From: Sphingomonas arvum
GTDB taxonomy: Bacteria > Pseudomonadota > Alphaproteobacteria > Sphingomonadales > Sphingomonadaceae
DNA: 64,000 bases
Reading direction: 5' to 3'
Assembly (NCBI RefSeq): GCF_026013565.1
Contig: NZ_JAPDOB010000001.1
Span: 1,204,178-1,268,177 of the forward strand
This document shows, in pieces, positions 63,658-64,000 of this stretch. How positions within the stretch are numbered: position 1 is the stretch's first letter; every line of letters begins with the position of its first letter. Under the pieces are notes generated by a model, which made no database searches, had not been told where the DNA came from, and was given only the letters and a program-made list of their open reading frames with translations. Both the position numbers and the translations under genes were made by a program.

Positions 63658-64000
63658 GCATTGGGTTTCTTGGACTCTTCGCGCTTGCAGCAATCCACCA
63701 GGGTGCATCAGCTCCGCAGACCGACTTCGGAGTCAGGACTGCCCCAGGCGGTTTCAACGAAAGCCTCCGGTCCGTTGAGGTGGTCCGCGGAGGCAGCTCG
63801 GTGAGTAAGCGCTCCGACAGGTTTTCCTGCCAGGTGGCGAGTGTCACGGACGGCGATACGTTCCGCTGCGCTGACGGCACCCGCATCCGCCTGTCAGCCA
63901 TCGACACGCCAGAAATGCCGGGGTCTTGCCGACCTGGCCGTAGTTGTGCGCCGGGCGACCCCTTCAGGGCAAAAGCCACGCTCGCGAACCTGATCTCCAA
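63654..64000 (+). CDS. Thermonuclease (SNase-like), N-terminal part, cut by window end
   Basis: At least 115 codons, open at the window edge. A hydrophobic start (IGFLGLFALAAIHQGASA) is a likely signal peptide. Then CQVASVTDGDTFRCADGTRIRLSAIDTPEMPG shows the staphylococcal-nuclease fold: the DGDT loop, the first catalytic Arg in IRLSAID and the Ca-binding Asp in IDTPE. The second half with the other active-site residues is outside. Coupling to an Excalibur/YHYH protein suggests a two-part exported nuclease. Confidence 0.82.
   Translation, partial: MSIGFLGLFALAAIHQGASAPQTDFGVRTAPGGFNESLRSVEVVRGGSSVSKRSDRFSCQVASVTDGDTFRCADGTRIRLSAIDTPEMPGSCRPGRSCAPGDPFRAKATLANLIS

Larger units (their letters stand above)
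50338..64000. mobile_element. Genomic island / defence hotspot at tRNA-Val, right end not in window
   Basis: It begins at the tRNA-Val 3' end with a tyrosine integrase and runs through Hachiman, a NACHT protein, a serine resolvase and a DUF2075 nuclease-helicase. No second copy of the tRNA-Val 3' end was found by eye downstream to 64000, so the boundary given is only the window edge. The Excalibur/thermonuclease genes at the end may already be outside it. GC content is lower than in the core. Confidence 0.55.

Overview
The window looks like the chromosome of a GC-rich alphaproteobacterium, most likely a sphingomonad (Sphingomonas or close relative). This is inferred from the rodA-mrdA-mreD-mreC-mreB cell-shape cluster, the DUF1465-type protein, the PAS-rich hybrid kinases, and the Sphingomonadales-like SPOR/TPR proteins next to a ParA-family ATPase. 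Two integrated elements, each next to a tRNA gene, interrupt this core. Both carry mainly antiviral or DNA-processing genes, and their base composition and codon use are visibly less GC-rich than the core.

Bases 1-20160 are core or core-like. They hold a DUF1465 protein (cut by the window edge), an iron alcohol dehydrogenase, a thioesterase, a nitronate monooxygenase, and a tightly overlapping minus-strand operon for a surface glycan (ABC exporter, two GT2s, a methyltransferase, a GT4). A divergent GT2 follows. Two paralogous multi-PAS hybrid histidine kinases flank the operon. A PAP2-family membrane enzyme closes the block.

Bases 20161-32474 are an integrative element in tRNA-Lys(CTT), bounded by a perfect 52-bp direct repeat. 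It carries a tyrosine integrase with repeated CTTACG sites at both ends, an AlpA/MerR-like small protein, a primase-ATPase followed by an iteron-like repeat cluster, a SIR2 NADase joined to a P-loop module, a decayed frame, a GIY-YIG protein coupled to a putative membrane protein, an N6-adenine methyltransferase, and a convergent PLD-family nuclease. The last two look like a restriction-modification pair.

Bases 32589-50181 are core: rodA-mreB, mutL (with the endonuclease motif), a BLUF photoreceptor, a KARI homologue, miaA and serB with overlapping head-to-head starts, SPOR/Sel1 and ParA/TPR genes, pyrB, ruvX, a DUF3089 hydrolase and a GXWXG-domain protein.

From tRNA-Val(GAC) at 50263 to the window end lies a second island or defence hotspot. 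It has a tyrosine integrase, a Hachiman system (hamA intact, hamB apparently split by a frameshift), a large NACHT protein with C-terminal pentapeptide repeats, a serine resolvase next to repeated GAGAC sites, a small basic protein behind a strongly structured leader, and a PD-(D/E)XK-DUF2075 nuclease-helicase. Two Excalibur-domain secreted or anchored proteins and a truncated thermonuclease end the window. No copy of the tRNA-Val 3' end was seen downstream, so the right boundary is probably outside the window.
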